Below, piece after piece: positions 32,211 to 41,442 of a stretch of DNA of 42,057 nucleotides (position 1 is the first letter of the stretch; the number at the start of each line of letters is the position of its first letter). The DNA is taken from positions 1 to 42,057 of the forward strand of contig JAAZMP010000004.1 of assembly GCA_012798755.1 (NCBI GenBank), read 5' to 3'. Below the pieces are notes generated by a model that worked only from the letters and a program-made list of their open reading frames with translations, did not search any database and had not been told where the DNA came from. The DNA is from Bacillota bacterium (GTDB lineage Bacteria > Bacillota > Dethiobacteria > DTU022 > UBA8154). The position numbers and the translations under genes are program-made.

Positions 32211-33560
32211 TTGCAAGAAAGTATCCGTTTTATCCATACGGGGGATCTGCACTTGGGAAGTCCCCTGAAAACAGTGGGAAAGGTTTCAGACGTTTTACAA
32301 AAATCCCTAAGGGAAAGTACTTACAAGGCTATTGAAAACATTGTAGATGCCGCCCTGAATTACGATGTGGATTTTGTTTTAATGTGCGGGGATATTTATG
32401 ATAATGAATCTCGTTCTGTAAAAGGCAATCTTTTCCTTAACACCCAAATGAAACGCCTGGCCAGCAAGGGCATTCCCGTTTTCATTATTTACGGCAATCA
32501 CGACTCCATCGGAAGAAGCATGGACTTCTTTAAGCTTCCGGGCAATGTTAAAGTTTTGGGGGCAGAGGCGGTGGAAATGTACGAGGTTGCTGATAAGTCC
32601 GGTAGAATCCGGGCCAGGATTTTAGGGCAATCCTACGGTGCCCCATCTGAAACTAAAAAAATACATCTTAATTACAAGCCCCCGGAAGATGACCTGATCA
32701 ATATTGCCATGTTGCACACAGGACTTGATCCCGGGCCCAATACTTATGTACCTTGTTCGCCGGAAGAACTAAAAAATTTTCCCGCTATCCATTATTGGGC
32801 TTTGGGGCATATTCATGCACCTACTATCATAAATGACAAAAACCCGGTTATTGCTTATCCGGGTATCCCCCAGGGGAGAAACGTAGGGGAAAGTGGGCTA
32901 AAGGGATGTTTGCTTGTGGAGGCTGCAGCTCCCGATCAAATGAAGGTCCAATTCGTTCCTACTTCCCCAATAGTCTGGTTAATCCCTAAAATTTCGTTGG
33001 ATTTATATCCATCTTTAAGCGATATAGGTGATTTGGAAGAGTTGCTGGTGGAACAGGGACAAAAAATAAGCGCTGCCGCCTCCGGTATCTTTCCCGACTG
33101 TTCCCTGGCCGAAAATGATTTTAAACCGGAAGGCTATGCAGTGCGCTGGGAAATCAGCGGCAGGTGCCCCATTCATGACGATCTGATTGCCGGCAACGAA
33201 CCTGAAATCACGGAAACCCTCGAAGAACTGCTTAACCAACGTCTCTCTACTCACAAACCCTATCTATGGACTGAAGGGGTAAAGTTGCGCACGGCCTCTC
33301 CGATACCGGATTTAGAATTTTTGCTTAAGAAGGACGAAACCCTGAAAACTCTTCATGCAATAAGGCAAAAAATTCAAGAGGATGAAAAATACAAGGAGGA
33401 GGCTATCTCCGCCATGGGTGAAATCTGGTATAAACCCCGAAGGCCGGAGGACTTAAGGGACGATACCTTTCCAGTAACGGCAGAAAGATTTGATTCCCTT
33501 TTGGAAGATGCCTTTAACCTGGCTCTGGAAAGGATTGTTAAGGAGCGTGAGGAACAATGA
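32211..33560 (+). CDS. yhaO: YhaO-like DNA repair metallophosphoesterase (SbcD family)
   Basis: This is a 449-residue Mre11/SbcD-type nuclease. Metal-binding motifs are in order: GDLHLG (11-16), GDIYDN (60-65), GNHD (95-98), the LHTGL histidine and LGHIHAP. The C-terminal cap fits YhaO of Bacillus. It should process double-strand DNA ends together with the ATPase encoded next. The start is TTG 32211, seven bases after AGGAGG (32198-32203). The gene overlaps yhaN by four bases. Confidence 0.88.
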   Translation: MQESIRFIHTGDLHLGSPLKTVGKVSDVLQKSLRESTYKAIENIVDAALNYDVDFVLMCGDIYDNESRSVKGNLFLNTQMKRLASKGIPVFIIYGNHDSIGRSMDFFKLPGNVKVLGAEAVEMYEVADKSGRIRARILGQSYGAPSETKKIHLNYKPPEDDLINIAMLHTGLDPGPNTYVPCSPEELKNFPAIHYWALGHIHAPTIINDKNPVIAYPGIPQGRNVGESGLKGCLLVEAAAPDQMKVQFVPTSPIVWLIPKISLDLYPSLSDIGDLEELLVEQGQKISAAASGIFPDCSLAENDFKPEGYAVRWEISGRCPIHDDLIAGNEPEITETLEELLNQRLSTHKPYLWTEGVKLRTASPIPDLEFLLKKDETLKTLHAIRQKIQEDEKYKEEAISAMGEIWYKPRRPEDLRDDTFPVTAERFDSLLEDAFNLALERIVKEREEQ

Positions 33561-36418
33561 AATTGCTTAGGATTTACTTTAAAAGTTTCGGGATTTTGCG
33601 GGAGCAGACAATGGAGGAGATCCATCCAGGACTGGTCATAATAGCAGGCCCAAACCGTGCCGGGAAAACCACTTTTATGACCGCCCTTCGTTATTTGGGA
33701 TACGGTCTGCCCAGAAAGGATTTTATTCCTCCCTCTTTAACAGGCCAGCATGATTATAATGCCGATGTAGAACTAATGGATCGAAGCCGTTATAATATCC
33801 ATATTCTAGGAAATAGCAAGCCCAAAGTTTCCCCACTTGGCAGCTGGCAGGAAATAGAAATTGCAGATATTTTCCATGATCTGGATGGCTTTACATATAG
33901 ACAGGTTTTCACCATTAGTTTAGATGAACTAAGGCGGATCCCGGAAGGTTTGGCCGGCAAAGAAGAGCAAAATTTGCAGGTGGTATTGCTGGGAGGGGGA
34001 TGGGTGGATGCCCTACGCCTGGAAAAATTCAAAGCGGAATTTGATAAATTGGCAAGACCAATTGGAGCAAGCAAGGGAGCCAAAAATGTGGCTGGATTTA
34101 AAACCTACGTGGAAACAATCAAAGAAGGTATTGAGGAAAGAAACGAGGCTAACAAACAGTCAGAAACCTACTATGAAAAGAAACAGGAGCTGACAAAATT
34201 AGACGAGGAAACAATTCCCCGGATGAAAAAAGATCTCCAGGATTTGCAAATGGAACTGGAAACCCTGGAAATTATTAAAGATCACTATGACAAGTATGAA
34301 AAATTTCTTCTATTGGGGGAAAAGTTAAAACGAAATGATCATTTATGGAAAACATATCCCGAAGGTGGTCATGAACAGGCAGTACAACTCCGGGAAGAAT
34401 ACATCGCCAGCGTAGATGAATACGAAAAAATATTTCGGGAATACTCTGCCGCAGCGGGAGAAGCCAGCCCGGACATTTTCCTGGAAAAAGAAGATGCCTT
34501 GCTTGGCTATCAAAAAGATCTTTCCGGATGGAGAGAGAAAGTTGCTGGCTACAGGGAAAACAAACAAAACTATCTCGATGAAAAAAAGGTTTTAAAACAA
34601 AAACTTGGGCAGCTAAACGAAAAATGGGGCCATGACCTTACTGTCCTAGATGAAATCGCCGTGGATTTGGTAAACAAAGCTAACCTGCGGGAATCCGTAG
34701 ATAAATACAGGAAAGCCGCAGACAAAAAGGAACGGATCCCCCCTGAAAAAGCGCTGGCCCAGGATAGCCTGGACACAAAAATAAAGGAAAAAAAACAGTT
34801 AATTGAAGAAGACCGGCCCCGCGCCAAAAATTTATTTCACCTGGCAGGTTTGGCGCTGATTGCTGTTTTGCTTGCGGTTTTTATTAATCCTGCGGTTTCA
34901 CTTGGGGTGGGCTTCATTTTGGCGGCGGCAATATATGTGTACTATCAATCCCACCAATCCAAGGAAAAAGAACATAAGAGCCAACTTGTTTTAGTGGACA
35001 AAGAAATAGATGACCTTCGGAAGCAGCTTGATTTTTTAACGGTAGAAGAAACTGCTTTACAAGAAATCCTAAACACGGTGGGAGAAGAATTGAATCAGGC
35101 TGTCAAGCAGCTAAAACTTCCTTCAAATACACCCTTCTTCCAACTTGTGGATTTTTATGGGGAGATCACAAACCTTAAGGAAAGGTACGGTCTCTGGCTA
35201 AAAAGGAAAGAAAAACTTGACGTGCAATACAGGGAACTGGAAGAAATTTTTGAAGAGATCACATTGGTTTTGGGTTCGCTAATCCAAGGCATACCGGATA
35301 TTGACAAAGATTTTTCCGTTTCTGAAAAAATTTTTGCTGCTGTGGAAAAAGCTGTTGATCACCTGGGGTTGGCCCAGGAGTTGAAAAGAGCCGACACCAA
35401 TAAAGCAAAGTTGCAGGAAAAAATCATAGCACTACTGCTGGAAGAAAACCCCGAATTGGAAATTTCTTTGGACATGCCTCCAGCGGAACTGCTTGGGATG
35501 CTAAATCCTTTTATCAGTAGAGGCAAACGTTATGAAGAGCTTAAAAAAGAAGCGGAAACTTATGAAAACATAAATTTAGATTTGAAAACATCTTTAAATA
35601 TCGAAAAGCGCAAGAAAACCCTATTAAGAGGTGAAACTGAAAAGGATGTTTTGTTAGCCTATGATCAACATTTCAGTGCTTACTCCTCTCTGGAGGAAAT
35701 TGAAAGGAAGTATGGCGAAATAGCCGGGCAGGAAGAGATCCTGGAACGGCAAAAGAGATCGGCACTAGAGAAAAGGACTATATTGGAAACGGAGGTACAA
35801 TATTTATCCTCTGACGAAAAACTTCAGGCTGCCCACCAAAAAATTTCCACTGCCAAAGATAAATTAGAAATTTTAGCAGAGCGGTATGCAACCTACCGCT
35901 TGGCAGAATTTTTGCTTGACGGGGTACATAAAACTTTTATCAAAAACACCAAAGGTTCCATTCTAAATTCGGCCGGGGACATATTTGAAAAGATCACCTC
36001 GGGGGATTATAAACAGATAGACATGCCTACAGAGCAAACTGCAGCGGTTTCGATCCTTGATTTTAAAGTAAAGCAGGCAGGTATAGAAAATCCCCAGGCT
36101 TCCTTTCAGCTTAGCAGGGCCACGAAAGAACAGTTGTTCCTTTCCGTGAGGTTGAGTCGCATTCGCAACATAAAGCCTTTACCTGTCATCTTTGACGATT
36201 CCCTCGTAAATTTTGATCCCGCCCACAGCAGGCAGGCAGCCCGGCTAATTGCTAAAATGGCGGAAACACACCAAGTTTTCGTACTTACATGTCACCCCGA
36301 ATTTATAAAACACCTGCAAGAACAGGCTGCATCAGCCCAGCACTGGTGCTTGGACAATGGTAAAATAAACGGCCCCTTTGCCACACCTGCCGAAACAATC
36401 AGTCTGCTAAACCCTTAA
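33557..36418 (+). CDS. yhaN: YhaN-like SbcC/Rad50-type ATPase with membrane hairpin
   Basis: This is a 953-residue ATPase. The N-terminal head has Walker A GPNRAGKTT (31-39). Coiled coils are split by two hydrophobic helices at about residues 424-462, a feature of YhaN that differs from soluble SbcC. The C-terminal head has the signature-like SRATKEQLFLSVRL and Walker B PVIFDDSLVNFD. It pairs with YhaO as an SbcCD-like complex probably held at the membrane. The ATG overlaps the yhaO stop (ATGA). Related repeat elements lie on both sides of the two-gene unit. Confidence 0.88.
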   Translation: MKLLRIYFKSFGILREQTMEEIHPGLVIIAGPNRAGKTTFMTALRYLGYGLPRKDFIPPSLTGQHDYNADVELMDRSRYNIHILGNSKPKVSPLGSWQEIEIADIFHDLDGFTYRQVFTISLDELRRIPEGLAGKEEQNLQVVLLGGGWVDALRLEKFKAEFDKLARPIGASKGAKNVAGFKTYVETIKEGIEERNEANKQSETYYEKKQELTKLDEETIPRMKKDLQDLQMELETLEIIKDHYDKYEKFLLLGEKLKRNDHLWKTYPEGGHEQAVQLREEYIASVDEYEKIFREYSAAAGEASPDIFLEKEDALLGYQKDLSGWREKVAGYRENKQNYLDEKKVLKQKLGQLNEKWGHDLTVLDEIAVDLVNKANLRESVDKYRKAADKKERIPPEKALAQDSLDTKIKEKKQLIEEDRPRAKNLFHLAGLALIAVLLAVFINPAVSLGVGFILAAAIYVYYQSHQSKEKEHKSQLVLVDKEIDDLRKQLDFLTVEETALQEILNTVGEELNQAVKQLKLPSNTPFFQLVDFYGEITNLKERYGLWLKRKEKLDVQYRELEEIFEEITLVLGSLIQGIPDIDKDFSVSEKIFAAVEKAVDHLGLAQELKRADTNKAKLQEKIIALLLEENPELEISLDMPPAELLGMLNPFISRGKRYEELKKEAETYENINLDLKTSLNIEKRKKTLLRGETEKDVLLAYDQHFSAYSSLEEIERKYGEIAGQEEILERQKRSALEKRTILETEVQYLSSDEKLQAAHQKISTAKDKLEILAERYATYRLAEFLLDGVHKTFIKNTKGSILNSAGDIFEKITSGDYKQIDMPTEQTAAVSILDFKVKQAGIENPQASFQLSRATKEQLFLSVRLSRIRNIKPLPVIFDDSLVNFDPAHSRQAARLIAKMAETHQVFVLTCHPEFIKHLQEQAASAQHWCLDNGKINGPFATPAETISLLNP

Positions 36419-36432
36419 AAGGGGCAAAGTCA

Positions 36433-36589
36433 CAACACAGGGGCAACACAGGGGGACGTACCTTCTGTGTTGTTTTTGCGGCAACACAGAAGGATAATTA
36501 CAAATTCATTGTATCGCTGCAACATCACTGGCGTTATTTAATAAAGCAACAACACAGAAGGTACGTCCCCCTGTGTTGCCCCTGTGTTG
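36433..36589. repeat. 157-bp inverted-repeat element, GGGGGACG family
   Basis: The left arm 36433-36474 and right arm 36548-36589 are exact complements over 42 bases. The unit has AACACA/TGTGTT arms around GGGGGACGTACCTTC. A partial unit (GCAACACAGAAGG, about 36481-36493) lies inside. It begins 15 bases after the yhaN stop and ends near the stop of the yolD-like gene. Confidence 0.9.
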
Positions 36590-36606
36590 CTGGTATGGCA
36601 AAACGG

Positions 36607-36933
36607 CTATTCAACAGACCTTATTCTTTTTACCTCCACCCACTTTTTACCTGTTTCGGTGGAAAGCTTCAGCAACCCTTTGTTCGGAACAAGTTCCCTG
36701 ACCACCCCGGCAGTGTCGCATATTTTATTTCCATGAACCGTCCTAATCGTAACTTGCTTTCCGTTCTGGTAAGATTGCTGAACCAAACATTCCCATAGCT
36801 CAAACTGGTGTTCATCAATACAGGGCGTTTCCTGTTTTTCCGTGGCTTTTTTTCTATGTTCTGCCAACGCCTTTCTATGTTCGGGGAGCATCAGAGAACT
36901 GCACTGAAATTGGTTGTAAAGTTTAAAACTCAT
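36607..36933 (-). CDS. YolD-like protein, SOS-controlled
   Basis: This is a 108-residue protein. SSLMLPEHRKALAEHR and the C-terminal beta-rich half (TIRTVHGNKICDTAGVVREL, then KWVEVKRIRSVE) match the YolD-like family, whose members often accompany Y-family DNA polymerases. The start is ATG 36933 with GGAGG eight bases upstream; the longer frame upstream includes promoter sequence. A good LexA box and promoter lie directly upstream. No polymerase gene is adjacent, so it seems to be a solitary member. Its molecular function is not established. Confidence 0.78.
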   Translation of the reverse strand: MSFKLYNQFQCSSLMLPEHRKALAEHRKKATEKQETPCIDEHQFELWECLVQQSYQNGKQVTIRTVHGNKICDTAGVVRELVPNKGLLKLSTETGKKWVEVKRIRSVE

Positions 36934-36969
36934 GCCAGGACCTCCCCGGTACAAAATCATGTGTTTGTC

Positions 36970-36998
36970 ATTATAACATAATTTAAGGCACCATGCAA
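36970..36998 (-). promoter_or_regulatory. Promoter of the yolD-like gene
   Basis: On the minus strand: TTGCAT, 17 bases, TATAAT. The transcript would begin about 45 bases before ATG 36933. Confidence 0.7.
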
Positions 36999-37010
36999 GA
37001 ACATTTGTTC
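36999..37010 (-). promoter_or_regulatory. LexA (SOS) box
   Basis: GAACATTTGTTC is a perfect palindromic half-site pair. With flanks the minus strand reads CGAACAAATGTTCT, fitting the Gram-positive consensus CGAACRNRYGTTYC at all but the outermost base. It touches the -35 hexamer, so LexA would block polymerase binding. Confidence 0.8.
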
Positions 37011-37277
37011 GGTACAAAAAAGATAGAGATTGCCAACTGCACAATGGGGCGGTTTGAAGCCACTAAAAAAGAGCATTTTTATCATTTTGAATGAAACGAG
37101 AGAACTTCCTTAAGCACGATAATCACAATGTTTTCCGACTTTCCCTTGGAATAGCAGATGCTAAGAACCAGGGTTTTTCAGTGGTTTCGGACGGTTTTTT
37201 TGCGCTGACGACTATCCCCGACGTTAATAAAACCAAAATATCGTATGCTGCAGTTTCTATTCCTTTCAACGTAAAAC

Positions 37278-37307
37278 TTGTCCAATTCTTCCGGAATATG
37301 CTATAAT
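37278..37307 (+). promoter_or_regulatory. Promoter of the four-cysteine small protein
   Basis: TTGTCC (37278-37283), 18 bases, TATAAT (37302-37307) with TG at 37299-37300 (extended -10). ATG 37339 follows about 31 bases later. Confidence 0.65.
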
Positions 37308-37338
37308 TTTAGAAAAAAGAGGAGGGTTTTTTTTTAAG

Positions 37339-37557
37339 ATGGAATGTGAAATGCTTAACAATTGCCCATTTTATAATGACAAAATGGATATTGAAAGCGG
37401 CCTGGGTAGAATGTACAAGCGTCGATACTGCAAGGGGGATAAAATGCAGTGTGCCCGTTATATGGTCCTGAATGAATTAGGGGAAGAGTTTGTTCCAATA
37501 GATCTTTTCCCCAATATGCACGATAAAGCAGAAAAAATTATCGCACAAAACAAATAA
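37339..37557 (+). CDS. Small conserved-type protein with four cysteines
   Basis: This 72-residue soluble protein has C3, C9, C31 and C38. The segments NNCPFYNDKM, YCKGDKMQCARY and PIDLFPNMHDKAEKII recall a family of uncharacterised small bacterial proteins with the pattern CPFF...YCxGD...CARYM...P.DLFPN. The cysteines may bind zinc or an iron-sulfur cluster; this is inference. It has a good promoter and GGAGGG 12 bases before ATG. No neighbour points to its function. Confidence 0.72.
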   Translation: MECEMLNNCPFYNDKMDIESGLGRMYKRRYCKGDKMQCARYMVLNELGEEFVPIDLFPNMHDKAEKIIAQNK

Positions 37558-37569
37558 CATACAACACAC

Positions 37570-37707
37570 AACACAGGGGGACGGTCCTTTTGTGTACCCA
37601 GTATAACAATAACGCCGAAAAATGGAGGAGCTTTTTTGTAATATAACAATAGCAAGCAAGGGTGAGGAGTACTTCTTGGGTACACAAAAGGACCGTCCCC
37701 CTGTGTT
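37570..37707. repeat. 138-bp inverted-repeat element, GGGGGACG family
   Basis: The left arm 37570-37599 and right arm 37678-37707 are exact complements over 30 bases. The unit has ACACA/TGTGT arms around GGGGGACGGTCC. It lies between the four-cysteine gene and the end of the opposite-strand helicase gene, where it could also stop transcription from both sides. Confidence 0.9.
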
Positions 37708-37737
37708 CCCTGTGTTGCCCGTGTTGTTCTGTATGTT

Positions 37738-40700
37738 CTATTCCAGCGTAAAAAGTGCTTTTAATTCTTCATTGGAAAGCTCGCTGAGCTGGCTTTCGCC
37801 GGTGGCAACGGTTAAATCGGCCAGTTCTTTTTTGGCGGTGAGCATTTCGTCAATTTTTTCTTCGAAGGTACCCAGGTTGATCAACCTGTGGACCAGGACA
37901 TTTTGCGTCTGGCCGATCCGATAGGTGCGATCGGTGGCCTGCTCTTCTACAGCCGGGTTCCACCATAGATCATAATGGATCACATTTGTTGCTGCTGTCA
38001 GGTTCAGGCCCGTGCCTCCCGCTTTTAACGAAACGATCATAAATGGAGGGGAATTGCTGTTATTTTGAAATTCCTCAACCATTACCTCACGCTTTTTGCG
38101 GGAAAGACCCCCATGGAAAAACAACGCCTTTGTATTTATTTCCGTTTCAATCAGATCCGCCAGCAGTTTCCCCATTTCTCTATACTGGGTAAAAATCAGG
38201 GCTTTTTCGCCATTACTGATTATGTTTTCCAGCAGGGAAAGGGTCTTGTCTGCTTTCCCGGAGTGGGTTCTATCGGCGGAACCTTTTTTGGTGAAGTGAA
38301 CGGGGTGGTTGCAAATTTGTTTCAAGGCAGTCATCAATTTAAATATAAGCCCCCTCCGTGTCATGCCTTCGCCTTGCTCGATTTCCCGAAGCATAGAATC
38401 AGTCACCTGCTGGTAAAGGGCAGCCTGCTCTTTAGTCAGATAGCAGTACTCATTTTTTACAATTTTTTCAGGAAGATCGCTGATAATACCCGGGTCACTT
38501 TTCAAGCGGCGCATTAAAAAGGGTGCTGTAACTTGCTTAAGTTTTTGTATCTTTTCCCGATTCCTATATTTTTCGATAGGAATGGCAAAATTTTGCATAA
38601 AATGCTGTTGTTTCCCTAGGTAGCCCCGGTTGGTAAAGTCAAAAATGCTCCAAAGTTCTGTAAGCCGGTTTTCCACAGGAGTCCCGCTCATGGCGATATA
38701 ACCATCGGCGCGGATTGATTTTACAGCTTTGGATTGTGCCGTTTCGGGGTTTTTGATATTCTGGGCTTCATCAATGATTGCCAGCGCCCATTTTTTGCGT
38801 TTAAATTTTTCCCGATCCCGCCGCAGGATACCGTACGATGTTAAAATGATATCCAGGCCTTTGCTGGCCAGACGGCGGTTGCTCCCATGGTATATATTTG
38901 TCTTAAGTGAGGGCGTGAATTTTTGGCATTCCTTGGCCCAATTGCCGAGCAGGGTGGTGGGGCAGATAACTAAAGCAGGGTTTTTAAGCTGTTTTTCTTC
39001 TTTTAATTTTAGGAGCAAAGCTAAGACCTGTACTGTTTTGCCCAGTCCCATGTCATCGGCCAGGCAGGAACCGAGGCCTTTGGCTGTGTTGGCATAAAGC
39101 CAGCGGAACCCTCTTAACTGGTAGGGGCGCAACCTTGCTTTAAGCGTGATCGGCGCTGACACTTTTTCCTCCCGGTGCAAATCTTTGATCAGTTTGCAGA
39201 GCATTTCATCCGGACGAAACGTTATACCCTCTATTTCCCCGGTAATTGCAGCTTGAAGCATTTCCGGGGAGGATAGCCGGGGCAGAGGGGTTTCCAGTTT
39301 GTCCAGGATTTTTTTAACCGTTTGTGGCTCAAGCAAAAGATACTGATCCCTGAATTTAACCACACCTTCTGCAGACTGGGTAAGCTGCATAAATTCTTCC
39401 CTGGTAATAGTGGTATTTCCCAGGGATATTTGCCAGGAAAAATCAAGTATTTCCTCTAAATTAAGATATGTAATTTTTTTACCGGATCTTTTTTTGGTTT
39501 GAGCAACCAGGGATACGGTGGGCCGGACCATTTCTTTTAATGCTTTGGGAACGAGGAAGTTGATCCCTAAAAGGGAACAAACCTGTTGTCCCGAAGTCAG
39601 GATTTGGGCTATGGCAGAAGAACTAAGTTCAGCTTGTTTTTCTCCTTTATGGCTGAGCAGTTTTTTCAAGATGGGGACATGTTCGCCGGCAATAGTTATT
39701 TGGCGTGCCACTTCCCGGCGCACCTCTTCCATCGGGCGGGAAAAAAGGTTTTCCCGTGTGGTAAAAACCTCCGCCAGGGGTAAAATGGGTGCCAACGGAT
39801 CCTTTTTATTTTCGATATTGATTTTTAATCTGAATTTATCTTGTCCCGCCCGGGGCAGGTTGATTTCAACTACGGGGGAGATCTGAACCGGTTGCAGGTT
39901 AAGCCAACCAAACCAGTCGGAGATAGCCTTGGCTGTTTGTTGTTCTTCAAATCGTTCCGGGCGGTATATTTCCCCGCGAAAAAAAGCTGCACATATTTTA
40001 TGGGGCAGATTAATTCCGGCAAAACGATGAACGATATGAGTAAGAAAAACAGATAAAAGTTCTTTGACGGCGGTTATTCCCGTCAGAACGGTTTTTCTTG
40101 AAGGTTGGTAGATAAAATCAGGGGGTAAAATTGTGGCCAGGTATGCAATTGCTTCCTGCAGCGCTTTTTCCCGGCTTAAGGGCCTGTAGGCAATGTAAAA
40201 AGAATCCCCCAAGTTTTTCCGGGAACTCTTCCCGGTTTTGGCTGGTGTGCCGATTATTCTTAGCTCCGGGATAAAGGATGCGGATCTGGCCAGGGCCAGC
40301 GCCATGTTGGCAGCGGCACTCAAGCAATCAGCTCCGGGAGAACTTTGCCCTGCAGGAAATTCCAAGGGAAGCGCCAGGAAAAGGTCCAGAATTGTTTCAG
40401 CTGCTATTGTGTGCCCTTTTTTTCTTTTTAAAATGAGCTGATTGCCATCAGAAGAGGGCAGGGTTCGGGTTTTTACTTCACCTATAGCTTCATCAGCAGC
40501 GAACGCCTTTTCAATTTCCTGGAAACCGGCAGCACCGGGCGGGCTACAGAAGAAAGAAAATGTGCGGGGTTTTTTATCTGAAGGATAAAGAAGTGTAAAC
40601 TCCATATTTTGGAATGAATATTCGCTTTCCCTTAGCTCCTGTTTCTTCAGGGCACGGGCAATATTTTGATAGGCTTTTAATAGCACTGTTTTGAAGTTGC

Positions 40701-41442
40701 CATTCGTATAGAAAAGGGGAGATTCGCCAAGCAGCGAAAAAAAAGCATCATTTTCCGTATTCGCAGCGAGTTTACTTATGTCTACGGGGAAAGTAGGTTT
40801 GTCCTTCTGTTGCGGATGCTTTTTGTCTATTTTTACTGAATCATACGGCAGGAAGGAAAGCGGGCTTGATCCTTGATGCCGGAAAAAAGAGGTTTTCGCA
40901 GGCGTGGCGGTGGAAATGAAACCGGCAGCCCGGAGCAGTTCTTCTGTTTCCAGGGCACGCAATTTGAATAATATGAAGGGATCTTTATCAATTTCATTGG
41001 CAATAATATAGTAAACTGCTGCCAGATGTTTGCAGGGATTGGCCCAATCGGGGCAGGAGCAGCTTGCGGAAATATCATCCCATTCTTCTGGGAGCAGGCT
41101 GATATTTTGGGCAGACAACTTTTCCAGAATCGTTTCTGGAAGCCTTCCCAGGGATAGTTCTGCAGCCAGGGCCGGATCCTGGGCGATTATGGATTTGATT
41201 TTTTCCTTTTGTTCGGAGCTAAAATGTGCCAATTCGATCTCCACGCTGTAGGGTCTGGAGCGTCTTCCCTGCACCTTGGCCCTGATACAGCTGTTTTCAG
41301 GCAATTTTATTTCTGTTACCCTCCCGGCATTAGCATACCTTTTTCCCCGGGGCAGTCTATTGGTGTAATAATCGATTCTTTCCAGGGCCTGAACCCAGGC
41401 CTCCCCCCACCAGGTGGTACCGAACTTTTTTATTCTGGCCAT
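37738..41442 (-). CDS. SWIM zinc-finger SNF2-family helicase
   Basis: This is a 1234-residue protein. A SWIM zinc finger CxCx6CxH (C128, C130, C137, H139) sits near the N-terminus. A long middle region of the bacterial SNF2-associated type follows. The SNF2 ATPase spans about 780-1230, with DDMGLGKT near residue 800, a DEAQ box in IIDEAQNIKN near 890, and the C-terminal motifs SLKAGGTGLNL and ATDRTYRIGQ. Such proteins translocate on double-stranded DNA and remodel DNA-protein complexes; the bacterial role is poorly known. The SWIM part is often a separate gene, so this is the fused form. ATG 41442 has AGGGGGG at suitable distance. It has no operon partner. Confidence 0.92.
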   Translation of the reverse strand: MARIKKFGTTWWGEAWVQALERIDYYTNRLPRGKRYANAGRVTEIKLPENSCIRAKVQGRRSRPYSVEIELAHFSSEQKEKIKSIIAQDPALAAELSLGRLPETILEKLSAQNISLLPEEWDDISASCSCPDWANPCKHLAAVYYIIANEIDKDPFILFKLRALETEELLRAAGFISTATPAKTSFFRHQGSSPLSFLPYDSVKIDKKHPQQKDKPTFPVDISKLAANTENDAFFSLLGESPLFYTNGNFKTVLLKAYQNIARALKKQELRESEYSFQNMEFTLLYPSDKKPRTFSFFCSPPGAAGFQEIEKAFAADEAIGEVKTRTLPSSDGNQLILKRKKGHTIAAETILDLFLALPLEFPAGQSSPGADCLSAAANMALALARSASFIPELRIIGTPAKTGKSSRKNLGDSFYIAYRPLSREKALQEAIAYLATILPPDFIYQPSRKTVLTGITAVKELLSVFLTHIVHRFAGINLPHKICAAFFRGEIYRPERFEEQQTAKAISDWFGWLNLQPVQISPVVEINLPRAGQDKFRLKINIENKKDPLAPILPLAEVFTTRENLFSRPMEEVRREVARQITIAGEHVPILKKLLSHKGEKQAELSSSAIAQILTSGQQVCSLLGINFLVPKALKEMVRPTVSLVAQTKKRSGKKITYLNLEEILDFSWQISLGNTTITREEFMQLTQSAEGVVKFRDQYLLLEPQTVKKILDKLETPLPRLSSPEMLQAAITGEIEGITFRPDEMLCKLIKDLHREEKVSAPITLKARLRPYQLRGFRWLYANTAKGLGSCLADDMGLGKTVQVLALLLKLKEEKQLKNPALVICPTTLLGNWAKECQKFTPSLKTNIYHGSNRRLASKGLDIILTSYGILRRDREKFKRKKWALAIIDEAQNIKNPETAQSKAVKSIRADGYIAMSGTPVENRLTELWSIFDFTNRGYLGKQQHFMQNFAIPIEKYRNREKIQKLKQVTAPFLMRRLKSDPGIISDLPEKIVKNEYCYLTKEQAALYQQVTDSMLREIEQGEGMTRRGLIFKLMTALKQICNHPVHFTKKGSADRTHSGKADKTLSLLENIISNGEKALIFTQYREMGKLLADLIETEINTKALFFHGGLSRKKREVMVEEFQNNSNSPPFMIVSLKAGGTGLNLTAATNVIHYDLWWNPAVEEQATDRTYRIGQTQNVLVHRLINLGTFEEKIDEMLTAKKELADLTVATGESQLSELSNEELKALFTLE

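Larger units (their letters stand above)
36934..37338. other. Intergenic region between two divergent small genes
   Basis: It holds the LexA box and promoter of the yolD-like gene on the left and a promoter for the four-cysteine protein on the right. A 71-codon frame at 37091-37306 has no ribosome site and overlaps that promoter; I do not accept it. Confidence 0.5.

Noticed and set aside
37091-37306. 71-codon frame between the yolD-like and four-cysteine genes
   Set aside because: No ribosome site, and its end overlaps a good promoter; no family resemblance.
26107-37707. CRISPR array from the recurring short repeats
   Set aside because: Units are few, irregularly spaced, in both orientations and palindromic with changing arms; there are no regular spacers and no cas genes.
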